NCBI GenBank assembly: GCA_019594025.1
Contig: JAFDUB010000003.1
Coordinates: 1 to 35,021 of the forward strand
Length of the DNA stretch: 35,021 nt
Source of the DNA: Thermoplasmata archaeon
Lineage (GTDB): Archaea; Thermoplasmatota; Thermoplasmata; Halarchaeoplasmatales; Halarchaeoplasmataceae
Reading direction: 5' to 3'
Shown: positions 7,968 to 15,595 of the stretch, piece after piece
Layout of the letters: every line of letters begins with the position of its first letter
How positions within the stretch are numbered: the stretch's first letter is position 1
Position numbers and translations under genes: made by a program
Notes under the pieces: generated by a model
What the model was told of the DNA's origin: nothing
Seen by the model: the letters and a program-made list of their open reading frames with translations, nothing else
The model's database searches: none

Positions 7968-9158
7968 TCAGAAGACCGTACTCCTAGAGGATATATCCTC
8001 TCTCAACACCACACCCGTTCGAATATTACACACTTCACCAATCAATATACCGGGATGGGAAGTAACACCTCCGGCAATAACGGTGTCTTCCCCGATCATA
8101 CAGCCTATGTTCTCAACCCTTTCCAACCGACCATCGACTGTCATATCGACCGTATCTACGTGTGAAGAGAATCCGGCGCCGATTTTAACACCCTCTCCTA
8201 TCACAGAAGAGTCCAAAAGTGATTTTGGCCCGAGATTTACACCATCCATGACTATGGAGTTATGCACCATTGCGAAAGGCCCGATCCTACAGTCGTTTCC
8301 TATACTAGATGATGGTGATATGCACGCCAGAGGACCGATTTCGCATCCTTCCCCTATAATTGCCGGCCCTTCTATGTACGTTCCTCCTTTGATAACGGAA
8401 CCCTCGCCTATGCTGACATCACCTTTGATAGTAACGCCGTCTTCTATCACTCCCTTCACCGAAGGAGCGGTATCGGTGACCGCGGCGGAATTTAGCTTTA
8501 GAAGATCCCAAGGGTACACGGCGTCCATCCATCTGGAATCTGTGCGTATTCCGTAGATCGGTTCCTCGGCCTTCAAAGAATTCATGACCGAGGTTAGGTC
8601 GTAGGTGTTATCGAGCATCATCTCGTGGATCCTTGTAAAAACATCAGTCGATAGGTAGTAAATACCCGTAGATATAAGGTGGCTTGTACTCTTTTCAGGT
8701 TTCTCTACTATCCTATTCACAACTCCATTGTGCATTGAGACTACGCCGTACTTAGAAGGATGTTCGTTTTTGGTAATCAGCATCGAAGTGCCCTTTAATT
8801 CTGAAAGAAAATCCTGTATAGTTTCTTGACTGACCAGGTTGTCACCGGGGAGTACGATAAAATTATCATCGACCACGTGTCGTGCCTGATAAAGCGCATG
8901 GGCGGTACCGAGTTGTTTTGGCTGTGTGATATACTGTATCTTAGCACCGAATTCCTCCCCATTACCGAAATAAGACATTATTCGCTGCCTGTGATAACCG
9001 ACCACGATAATGATATCGGTGACATTACATTCAACTAGAGCTTCTACAACATGTCGTAGTATCGGTTTGTTGGCTACAGGGATCATCACCTTTGGCTCGG
9101 AGGATGTAAAGGGTCTCAGTCTCGTGCCCTCTCCTGCAGCCAGGATAACTGCTTTCAT
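7968..9158 (-). CDS. glmU: GlmU-like bifunctional sugar-1-phosphate nucleotidylyltransferase/acetyltransferase
   Basis: A 396-residue protein. The N-terminal nucleotidyltransferase (about 1-230) opens with GEGTRLRPFTSSEPKVMIPV, the NTP-sugar-1-P binding signature. From about 245 to the end, hexapeptide repeats (GEGVKIGAG, GEDTVIAGG, IGEVCNIRTG) form a left-handed beta helix, as in acyltransferases. Archaeal homologues acetylate GlcN-1-P and make UDP-GlcNAc. The position directly before glmS supports that role over dTDP-glucose synthesis. A TATA-like box 26-27 nt upstream implies a leaderless mRNA starting at this ATG. A phosphoglucosamine mutase gene (glmM) is not in the window. The exact sugar and nucleotide specificity is inferred. 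Confidence 0.88.
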   Translation of the reverse strand: MKAVILAAGEGTRLRPFTSSEPKVMIPVANKPILRHVVEALVECNVTDIIIVVGYHRQRIMSYFGNGEEFGAKIQYITQPKQLGTAHALYQARHVVDDNFIVLPGDNLVSQETIQDFLSELKGTSMLITKNEHPSKYGVVSMHNGVVNRIVEKPEKSTSHLISTGIYYLSTDVFTRIHEMMLDNTYDLTSVMNSLKAEEPIYGIRTDSRWMDAVYPWDLLKLNSAAVTDTAPSVKGVIEDGVTIKGDVSIGEGSVIKGGTYIEGPAIIGEGCEIGPLACISPSSSIGNDCRIGPFAMVHNSIVMDGVNLGPKSLLDSSVIGEGVKIGAGFSSHVDTVDMTVDGRLERVENIGCMIGEDTVIAGGVTSHPGILIGEVCNIRTGVVLREDISSRSTVF

Positions 9159-9180
9159 ACAACTTCAATTAAATGCACAG

Positions 9181-9189
9181 GATATAAGG
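9181..9189 (-). promoter_or_regulatory. TATA box of the glmU-glmS-DUF63 operon
   Basis: CCTTATATC on the minus strand, centred about 27 nt upstream of the glmU-like ATG, in the 38-nt gap after the leuS stop. The spacing predicts a leaderless transcript. Confidence 0.55.
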
Positions 9190-9196
9190 ATTTTGT

Positions 9197-12055
9197 TCAC
9201 TCAACGTATATAGCTGGTTTTCTAGGTATCGCTTGTGATGCTTTACCTGCTGGATCGTATGAAATATCGTCCGAGGGATATACGTTGATCTCAGCCTTGA
9301 ATTCATCTTCGAAGAACTTTTGAGAAGCTTCCAGTGTCTCGTATTCGTTTATTTTGATAGACCATGATCCCTTAGCTCCTTTCTCTCTGAGAATTTTTAG
9401 TACCTGCTGAACGTACCCGGAGATCTCCTTCGGAGATGCATCAAGCTCATGGGTTAGTTCACCCATGATGCCCATTCCCTTATCGGGATTATCCAGTATC
9501 TTCATCATTGCCTTTTCTTTCCAATCAGGTGCCACGTAAAGGTGTATTTGTTCGCCATCAACATCGGCGATATCCAGTATCTGTTTGATATCTGACTGTA
9601 CTTCCTTAATATACTCTTCTTCTAACTCCGCTTTTATGGAGATGGCGTCTTCCGGAATTTCATCCAATCGAGTATTAACGATGTATTCTAAGTTCCACTG
9701 CTCGGAGAGTTCCTCGGCAATGTGGGGTGTGAAAGGTACCATCAGTTTAAGCAAGCCGACGGCGACTTCATCTAAAAGTTCACCGTTAGTGCCCCCTCTC
9801 TTGAAGTACCAGTCGATTTCTGAAGGTATATGGTAGTAAACAACGCTAGCCGCCTTTCTTAGTTCGTAATCATCCATGTGCTCTTTTACTCGTTTAACAA
9901 GCGAGTAGAATCTGGAACGTAAGTAATCATCTACGGGTGTTTCTTCACCATCTATTTCTTTCATCCTATGAACTTTATTCCAGATCGAGTTCAGCTTCTT
10001 CCTGTAATTGAAAACTTCGTCTTCGCTCCACTCCTTATCAACGAAAGGACTGGCAGAGTGGGAATAGAATAGCCTCAAAGTATCAACACCGTATTTTTCG
10101 GCCGCATTCGGTATGGGTTCGGCACCCCCTTTAGATTTGGATATCTTTCCGTTCTTTCCAACCAACCACCAGTTCACGAATATACCCCGTGGCCAATCTT
10201 TTTCGTCAAGGATGGCTACATGGTTCATGAGAAAAGGGGGGAAATGGACTGTCATGTGCTCCTTACCTCCTAGATTGAGGTCCAAAGGATACCAGTAATT
10301 GAAATCCGAGCGTACTTGTTCTAGGATCTCTTCACTCAGCGCCGTTTTTCCCGCAACTTCACCAAGGTCTCCTTTATCGAGGCAAACGTAATCGAAGAAA
10401 TCTTCGTTCATGTTCCCCGCTTTTATGCTGCCCTGATTGTAGTGCTTAGCTACTATGTAATAGGCAGGATAAAGTGTAGAATCCGCTATAGCCTCGATAA
10501 CCCACTCCTCATCGAAGGGGAATTCAGTGCCCATCCAATTACCCTTTCTGGCGCAGGAACGGTCCTGGAACCACTCGATAGTATCCGATAGGTTATCGGC
10601 GTAACTCTGCGGTTTGACGCCCATGCCCTTGGCGTGACTCTTGCTCCTCTCTGTAAGCTCTAGGTCTGAGTAGCGGATGAACCATTGGTCGGGAATCTTA
10701 CCGACTACCACCTTCGCACCACACCTGCAGACTACCTCCTCCGAAAGATCGTACATTATATCCGCTTCACCTGAAGCGATCATATCCTCTTTTACCAGTT
10801 CTTTTGCTTCCTGAACACTCATGCCTGAGTAATCACCACAGATATCCTGCATGGTACCCGTGTGGAATCCGGATTTGTATATCTTCTGGGTCGCAGTTTC
10901 TAACTTCTCTTCATCCTTTTGGCTCTTGATACCCATCTCGTGGATTATCTTTTCCGCCGGGTTAATACCCCAGTCCTTGGAGTCTATGATTTCGATGGGT
11001 TCTACGTTTTTTATCTTGTCTTTTAAGCCGTACTTTTTAAGCAGTTTTTCATTCTCTTTCAAATCTCTAAGTGCTATCCAATCATAGGGTGCGTCACTGG
11101 GTACGCTTGTAACGATACCTGTTCCCACATCCGGGTCGGTAAAGGACGCCGGTAGTATGATTATATCTCTGTGGATGGCGGGAGCTGTGGCGTATTTACC
11201 TACCATCTCTTCGCCTTTTATTGTATCAACGATAGTGATGTCGTCTTTTTGATACTTCAACTTCTCCACGGCTTTATCACTGAGGATCCACTTTTCGCCT
11301 TCGACCTCTGCTACAACGTATTCCTCTTCCGGTTCCACCCATAGATTGGTCTGTCCGAATACGGTTTCCGGCCGTAAAGTGGCGGCGGTTATGTACACCC
11401 CATCGAATTTGAACTTTAGAAGTGTGTACTCCTGCTTCTCCGCCGTTCCTCCTTTGGAAAGGTCGGTTTCGGAAGGGTCCACCGCTACCGGTCCGCACTC
11501 GATGCACACCGTACCGAAATAGTCCTTCTGGGTTAGCAGGCCTTTCTCTTTCAACTTCTTGAATTGCCATTTTATGAACTGTCTGTAATCCTCACGTATG
11601 GAATAGGTGAAATAGTCGAAATCTATGCTGATCCCGAACTTTTTCCAGTATTTTTCTATGTAAACTTCATTGAAGTAGGAAACTAGTTCTTTTGGATCCT
11701 TCACCCTCTCTATATCCTCCTCTGTGGCACCGTTCCTCTTCATGTAATCTATCTTCTTCTGAACCCCCTCTTCTATATGTTTCGATAGACTGTAAGCCTG
11801 ATTACCGGTTGGATGTGTGCCGGTGGGGAATAGTACGTTGTATCCCTCCATGCGCTTGTATCGTGCGATCATATCCGTGTAGCTGTAACATCTCATATGG
11901 CCGAGGTGAAGAAACCCGGATATTCCCGGATATGCAAAAATGAGGTAAAAGGGTTCTTTGGAATCGTCCACTTCCGCTCTATCAACCTCCCCCTGCTCCC
12001 ACCTACGCTGCCACTTTTCTTCGATATCTACAGGGTCGTAGTCTTTCATATTCAA
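9197..12055 (-). CDS. leuS: Leucyl-tRNA synthetase, archaeal type
   Basis: A 952-residue class I aminoacyl-tRNA synthetase that charges tRNA-Leu. The HIGH motif appears as HLGH in the context AYPGISGFLHLGHMRCYS, and the KMSKS loop as KISKSKGG. The insertion with TLRPETVFGQTN belongs to the CP1 editing domain, and VAVDPSETDLSKGGTAEKQEY is typical of archaeal LeuRS. Length and the C-terminal anticodon-binding region match the archaeal/eukaryal group, not the bacterial one. The first ATG (12055) is followed two codons later by ATG 12049; a TATA box 26 nt above the second makes 12049 a likely leaderless start. The gene is separated from the glmU operon by its own promoter. Confidence 0.93.
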   Translation of the reverse strand: MNMKDYDPVDIEEKWQRRWEQGEVDRAEVDDSKEPFYLIFAYPGISGFLHLGHMRCYSYTDMIARYKRMEGYNVLFPTGTHPTGNQAYSLSKHIEEGVQKKIDYMKRNGATEEDIERVKDPKELVSYFNEVYIEKYWKKFGISIDFDYFTYSIREDYRQFIKWQFKKLKEKGLLTQKDYFGTVCIECGPVAVDPSETDLSKGGTAEKQEYTLLKFKFDGVYITAATLRPETVFGQTNLWVEPEEEYVVAEVEGEKWILSDKAVEKLKYQKDDITIVDTIKGEEMVGKYATAPAIHRDIIILPASFTDPDVGTGIVTSVPSDAPYDWIALRDLKENEKLLKKYGLKDKIKNVEPIEIIDSKDWGINPAEKIIHEMGIKSQKDEEKLETATQKIYKSGFHTGTMQDICGDYSGMSVQEAKELVKEDMIASGEADIMYDLSEEVVCRCGAKVVVGKIPDQWFIRYSDLELTERSKSHAKGMGVKPQSYADNLSDTIEWFQDRSCARKGNWMGTEFPFDEEWVIEAIADSTLYPAYYIVAKHYNQGSIKAGNMNEDFFDYVCLDKGDLGEVAGKTALSEEILEQVRSDFNYWYPLDLNLGGKEHMTVHFPPFLMNHVAILDEKDWPRGIFVNWWLVGKNGKISKSKGGAEPIPNAAEKYGVDTLRLFYSHSASPFVDKEWSEDEVFNYRKKLNSIWNKVHRMKEIDGEETPVDDYLRSRFYSLVKRVKEHMDDYELRKAASVVYYHIPSEIDWYFKRGGTNGELLDEVAVGLLKLMVPFTPHIAEELSEQWNLEYIVNTRLDEIPEDAISIKAELEEEYIKEVQSDIKQILDIADVDGEQIHLYVAPDWKEKAMMKILDNPDKGMGIMGELTHELDASPKEISGYVQQVLKILREKGAKGSWSIKINEYETLEASQKFFEDEFKAEINVYPSDDISYDPAGKASQAIPRKPAIYVE

Positions 12056-12070
12056 TCGAATTATGGATGA

Positions 12071-12079
12071 TTATTTAAA
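12071..12079 (-). promoter_or_regulatory. TATA box of leuS
   Basis: CTTTAAATA-type box on the minus strand, centred about 26 nt from ATG 12049 and 20 nt from ATG 12055. It fits a leaderless or nearly leaderless leuS mRNA. Confidence 0.5.
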
Positions 12080-12130
12080 GTCTTTCGAATATTGGATGTC
12101 TAGGATCGGTAGGTGAAGTGATACATGAAT

Positions 12131-12209
12131 TGTAGTAACTACAGTCTAAATTGGTGAAATATTGTATTAACAACAACTATAAGAAAAAAATAACGGTTGT
12201 AACTACAGT
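12131..12209. repeat. Direct repeat GTAACTACAGT with palindrome TGTAG-TAA-CTACA
   Basis: GTAACTACAGT occurs at 12135-12145 and again at 12199-12209. The left copy is part of a perfect 5-bp inverted repeat with a 3-nt spacer (12131-12143). That layout matches the operator-like palindrome at 4653-4665, but the sequence differs. It could be a binding site or the scar of a small element. No function can be assigned. Confidence 0.5.
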
Positions 12210-12243
12210 AAAACAAGGAATGTAAATGTGGTAATTCAAGTAG

Positions 12244-12399
12244 AACTTTAAGGTAGATAAGAAGGATGCAAAGAATCTGTTAAAGTTGCCCGAGGAGTAT
12301 CAGTTATTCCTGATCACCAAAGAAAGATACGACGACTGGACTATAGATGGTAGAACGGTAAAAGTGGTACCTCTGTGGTTGTTAACTCTCTGTGTCTGA
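12244..12399 (+). pseudogene. Decayed or truncated reading frame, C-terminal fragment
   Basis: An open frame of 51 codons begins after a TAG and has no ATG/GTG start before coding-like sequence. It encodes LPEEYQLFLITKERYDDWTI near its middle and ends in a hydrophobic VVPLWLLTLCV before TGA. The composition (charged, with an alternating strand-like FLIT and VKVVPL) looks like the end of a real protein, not noise. I do not recognise the family. It is most likely the remnant of a gene lost between leuS and tpiA. Confidence 0.4.
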
Positions 12400-12458
12400 T
12401 AACCTATCATAAAGGCAGTATTTTGGTTCTCTATCAACATCTGATAAAAAAAACACGG

Positions 12459-12470
12459 TTAAATTTTTAT
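12459..12470 (+). promoter_or_regulatory. TATA region of tpiA
   Basis: TTAAATTTTTAT centred about 34 nt upstream of the tpiA ATG. It predicts a start of transcription only a few nucleotides before the codon, and no Shine-Dalgarno site is present. Confidence 0.5.
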
Positions 12471-12498
12471 CTGTTGAGATGATAAACCATCGATATCA

Positions 12499-13161
12499 AT
12501 GATAGAAACTCCTGTGATAATGGTGAACTATAAGACGTACAGCCAGTCCATCGGTGAGAGTGGATTGGAACTGACGAAGAAGATCGAAAATGCCGCCGAG
12601 GCGTCCTGGCTGGTATGCCCCCAACCGGTGGATATCCGTACTATCAAAGAGAAGACGAATATACCTGTTTTTTCACAACATATCGACGCCGTTAAACCGG
12701 GAAGCAACACCGGTCATCTGTTGATAGACGCCATGGTGGATGCAGGGGTTGAAGGAACCCTGATCAACCACTCCGAGAACAGGTTGAAGTTATCGGAGAT
12801 CGACGAGATAGTGACCATGTGTAAGGAAAAAGGGCTGACTACGGTGATATGTGCTAACAATCCGGCGACCTCTGCGGCTGCGGCGGCACTAAAACCGGAT
12901 TTCGTGGCCTACGAACCTCCGGAGCTCATAGGCGGAGATATATCAGTATCCACTGCAAAACCTGAAGTAGTGAGGGAGGCCGTCGAACGTGTAAAAGCGG
13001 TCGATCCCGACGTCAAAGTGCTTTGCGGTGCCGGAGTAAAGAACGGAAAGGATGTAAAAAAGGCGCTGGAGCTCGGTACGGAGGGTGTTCTATTAGCATC
13101 AGGTTTGGTAAAATCAGATGACGTCGAAGGGGTCATTCGAGACCTAGAAAGCAGCCTATGA
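12499..13161 (+). CDS. tpiA: Triosephosphate isomerase, archaeal type
   Basis: A 220-residue TIM-barrel enzyme that interconverts glyceraldehyde-3-phosphate and dihydroxyacetone phosphate in glycolysis and gluconeogenesis. Catalytic residues are in place: Lys12 in NYKTY, His91 in INHSENR and Glu139 in AYEPPELIGG. The phosphate-binding CGAGV and ASGLV loops lie near the C-terminus. The short length (about 220 residues against about 250) is typical of archaeal tetrameric TIMs. The gene has its own promoter and ends 3 bp from the stop of the convergent DUF362 gene. Confidence 0.96.
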   Translation: MIETPVIMVNYKTYSQSIGESGLELTKKIENAAEASWLVCPQPVDIRTIKEKTNIPVFSQHIDAVKPGSNTGHLLIDAMVDAGVEGTLINHSENRLKLSEIDEIVTMCKEKGLTTVICANNPATSAAAAALKPDFVAYEPPELIGGDISVSTAKPEVVREAVERVKAVDPDVKVLCGAGVKNGKDVKKALELGTEGVLLASGLVKSDDVEGVIRDLESSL

Positions 13162-13164
13162 GCA

Positions 13165-14220
13165 TCATCTAGGCTCAAGAGCGTCTTCAGGGCATATCTC
13201 GGCGCAGCAGTAGCATCTGATGCACTTCCACCAACTTATCTTGGGATACTGATTCATCTTGATGGCATCCTCGGGACATATCCTCATACACTCTCCGCAG
13301 GAGATGCACTTATCAGCATATAAATTCGGCCTTTTCATGTACAGGTTCGCCATCACACCACCAAAGGTTTCAGGCAACCACCAGGGTGTAGACCCACCTT
13401 CGGGGTAATTTACATTTACCTCACTCGGTAGTTCTCCTACAACATCGATATCCGAAAGTTTTACCTCCCTGAACAAAGGCACTTTTGATGTATCGATACC
13501 CACTGCTTTACACGCCATATAATCCAGGGCCGGAGCGTCGGTAGATGCAAGGATAATTGATAATTTAACAGGATCTCCTCCAGCAGGCCCCTTTCCTTCC
13601 ATACCTACGATCCCGTCCATTATGGATATGTCTGGTGAAACTGCATCGTGTACGTCCAAAAGCATCCTGTTAAACGTTTTCATCCCTTTGTACTGTCCGT
13701 GAAATGCGGACTTCATGAGTCCGGGAACCATTCCGTAGGTGTTCTTTACCGCACCTGTAAATACCGTTAGTGAATGGGTTTTGAGTTTCGGTAGGTTGAC
13801 CACCAAATCCGCATCATTGCATACATTCATCACCGGAACTGATTTGAGTACCCGCCCTTCAGGTAAAGGTACGTGAGAATATGACAAGTCGTAGTTCAAA
13901 ACCGCATCGGTTTCTTCTGGTATCCTAGTCCAAATCGATTTCTCATAACATCTTTTCAAGAATTTTTTCGAACTCGGTCCACCTGGGCTATCACCTACGA
14001 TCACTTTCATACCTGCATCCTCTAACTCCCGTATAACTGCTATAATAAATTCGGGATGAGTGGTAACCGCTTTCTCAGGGGGAGCACCCTTCAGTAGATT
14101 CGGCTTTACCAGTGCGGTACCACCAGAAAAAGTTAATTTCTTAAATGGTAAGAATATGCTTTTAACGCTGCCCTGCACATTTTGATAATCACCGCATCTT
14201 CTTACGTGAACCTCAGCCAT
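13165..14220 (-). CDS. DUF362 protein with C-terminal 2x[4Fe-4S] ferredoxin domain
   Basis: About 351 residues. The main part is a DUF362 domain (segments VKPNLLKGAPPEKAVTTHPE, VVNLPKLKTHSLTVFTGAVK and NTYGMVPGL). The C-terminal 60 residues carry two Cys-rich motifs, CISCGECMRICP and CIRCYCCAEICP, that bind two [4Fe-4S] clusters. The family has no agreed function; the fused ferredoxin implies electron transfer. The track start is TTG 14241, but ATG 14220 has GGTGA 7 nt upstream and is preferred. It is the last gene of the tusA-dsrE-iscS-iscU-hemerythrin operon, so it may be an early client of, or electron donor to, the Fe-S machinery. That role is inferred from context. Confidence 0.83.
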   Translation of the reverse strand: MAEVHVRRCGDYQNVQGSVKSIFLPFKKLTFSGGTALVKPNLLKGAPPEKAVTTHPEFIIAVIRELEDAGMKVIVGDSPGGPSSKKFLKRCYEKSIWTRIPEETDAVLNYDLSYSHVPLPEGRVLKSVPVMNVCNDADLVVNLPKLKTHSLTVFTGAVKNTYGMVPGLMKSAFHGQYKGMKTFNRMLLDVHDAVSPDISIMDGIVGMEGKGPAGGDPVKLSIILASTDAPALDYMACKAVGIDTSKVPLFREVKLSDIDVVGELPSEVNVNYPEGGSTPWWLPETFGGVMANLYMKRPNLYADKCISCGECMRICPEDAIKMNQYPKISWWKCIRCYCCAEICPEDALEPR

Positions 14221-14237
14221 ATACTCTTCACCACTGC

Positions 14238-14951
14238 TCAAGAAGGTATGGGTATGAACTCACAGTAGCCTATATCATCCGCCTTTTTCTTTAAATCGTC
14301 CCAATACTTTATGTAATGTGCGGCCACCGGATAAAATAGGTGATCCTCTATGAATTTATGGTGATGAAGTGAATAGATAAGAGCATTTAACTCTCTAATA
14401 AGTTGGTATCTGTTTTCAGTGCCATTATCAAACAGTTCTTCGAGCCTATCCCGTCTTTCAACAAAATCATTGTGCTCTTTAGCCAGCATATTCAAACGTC
14501 CTTCCATCTCATTTCCTAAAACTCTTCTTAACTCGACAAAAAGAGTTTGCTCTTCCCTGTTAATATGCAAAGTGATCTGGTATAGGTTGTCTATAACCGT
14601 GCATATCACCTTGTCTTCCATGAAATACGCCTTACTACGTAGTGAGGAGGATATTTTGTCGAGTGAAGATAAAAATTCTCCAATCTTTTCATGCTCTTTT
14701 ATAAACGGAAGAACCGGGTGTCCTTCCTCTAACTGCTCCTGGAGCTTCTTCGACTCACCTTGAAGTAACTCCACGTAAAGTTTGCCGATCTCTTTTATAT
14801 CCGCTTCCTTCAAACCGTCGGCCATCAACTCTATCTCAGCCAGGTAGAGATTTATGGTCGGTACTCCCTCCAGCGCCTCTAGAGCGTCCTCCTTGGTAAT
14901 CACGTTGAAGTGATATCCTTTCAACACGTCTATCACATCGTCTACTTCCAT
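14238..14951 (-). CDS. DUF438-like plus hemerythrin (HHE) domain protein
   Basis: A 237-residue, wholly helical soluble protein. The N-terminal about 70 residues (EGVPTINLYLAEIELMADG) resemble DUF438. The remainder is a hemerythrin-like bundle with candidate diiron ligands H87 (KEHEKI), H129 and E133 (LHINREEQ), H160 (KEHND), and H197/H198 and H204 (HHHKFIEDHLFYP). Related HHE proteins such as RIC/YtfE/ScdA repair damaged Fe-S centres, and others bind oxygen or NO. It lies 3 bp after the iscU-like gene, with GGAG before its ATG. A repair or iron-donor role in the Fe-S operon is therefore a fair inference. Ligand assignment is by eye. Confidence 0.78.
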   Translation of the reverse strand: MEVDDVIDVLKGYHFNVITKEDALEALEGVPTINLYLAEIELMADGLKEADIKEIGKLYVELLQGESKKLQEQLEEGHPVLPFIKEHEKIGEFLSSLDKISSSLRSKAYFMEDKVICTVIDNLYQITLHINREEQTLFVELRRVLGNEMEGRLNMLAKEHNDFVERRDRLEELFDNGTENRYQLIRELNALIYSLHHHKFIEDHLFYPVAAHYIKYWDDLKKKADDIGYCEFIPIPS

Positions 14952-14954
14952 AGA

Positions 14955-15590
14955 TTACTCCACAAAGTGTACCACCACTTTTTCAACGTCCCACATAGGC
15001 TCTATCTTCTCTTTGATATCCTCTTTGATAGCGTTGGCGAATTGATGGTCTTCTGTTAAATCTACATGGATATCCACAACACCTTCTTCAACCGATATAT
15101 CGTGAATTAGGTCTGTTCGGATCACGTCCAAACCGGTCATAGGATTCATAACACGCTTCAATCTTTTCTCAACTACCTCCGGTGTAGTAGGCTCTTTTTC
15201 CTTCACCAAACCGTGTCTTTCTTCGTAATCCCTGATAGCACTTCTTAATCCGTCGATAGCTAAAACCGAGCAGTGTGCCTTTATAGGTGGTAAACCACCC
15301 AATTCATCGGCGGCGTCTTCCCAAGTTATCTTCTTCGCCTCTTCTACGGTCTTCCCCTTGGCCATCTCGGTTATTATTGAACCGGTAGCTATGTTGGAAG
15401 CGCATCCGTAGGATTCAAACTTAACATCGGTTATGGTCTGTGTCTCCTGATCCACCTTTATGTAAACCTTGACCATGTCCCCACAGGCCGGACTGCCTTC
15501 CTGTGCCTTTCCATCAGGATCGTCTATCTTTCCTACGTTTTTTGGATTTTTGAAGTATTCGATTACTTTCTCGCTGTACGGTAAACCCAT
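14955..15590 (-). CDS. iscU: IscU/NifU-type Fe-S scaffold fused to a MIP18/DUF59-like domain
   Basis: About 211 residues. Residues 1-127 form a standard IscU scaffold with cluster ligands Cys36 and Asp38 (PACGD), Cys63 (YGCASN) and Cys107 (LPPIKAHCSVLA). After a short linker, residues about 138-211 read as a DUF59/MIP18-like domain (EKRLKRVMNPMTGLDVIRTD, then beta-strand segments ending VEKVVVHFV). DUF59 proteins act in Fe-S maturation and transfer. This domain has no cysteine of its own. Plain IscU ends near residue 130, so this is a fusion. The track uses GTG 15599, but ATG 15590 has AGGAGTGAT just upstream. It directly follows the iscS homologue. Confidence 0.88.
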   Translation of the reverse strand: MGLPYSEKVIEYFKNPKNVGKIDDPDGKAQEGSPACGDMVKVYIKVDQETQTITDVKFESYGCASNIATGSIITEMAKGKTVEEAKKITWEDAADELGGLPPIKAHCSVLAIDGLRSAIRDYEERHGLVKEKEPTTPEVVEKRLKRVMNPMTGLDVIRTDLIHDISVEEGVVDIHVDLTEDHQFANAIKEDIKEKIEPMWDVEKVVVHFVE

Positions 15591-15595
15591 ATCTA

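Larger units (their letters stand above)
12056..12498. other. 443-bp intergenic region between leuS and tpiA
   Basis: This is the longest gap without an RNA gene or intact CDS. It holds the leuS promoter at its left end, two copies of GTAACTACAGT, an open frame lacking a start codon (12244-12399) and the tpiA promoter at its right end. I see no tRNA, CRISPR or insertion sequence in it. Confidence 0.8.

Noticed and set aside
8083-8556. 157-residue plus-strand ORF inside the glmU-like gene
   Set aside because: A Pro/Ser-rich shadow of the hexapeptide repeat region. The glmU-like frame on the other strand has clear domains.
12131-12209. CRISPR-like repeat pair
   Set aside because: Only two 11-bp copies are present, with no regular spacer series and no cas genes.
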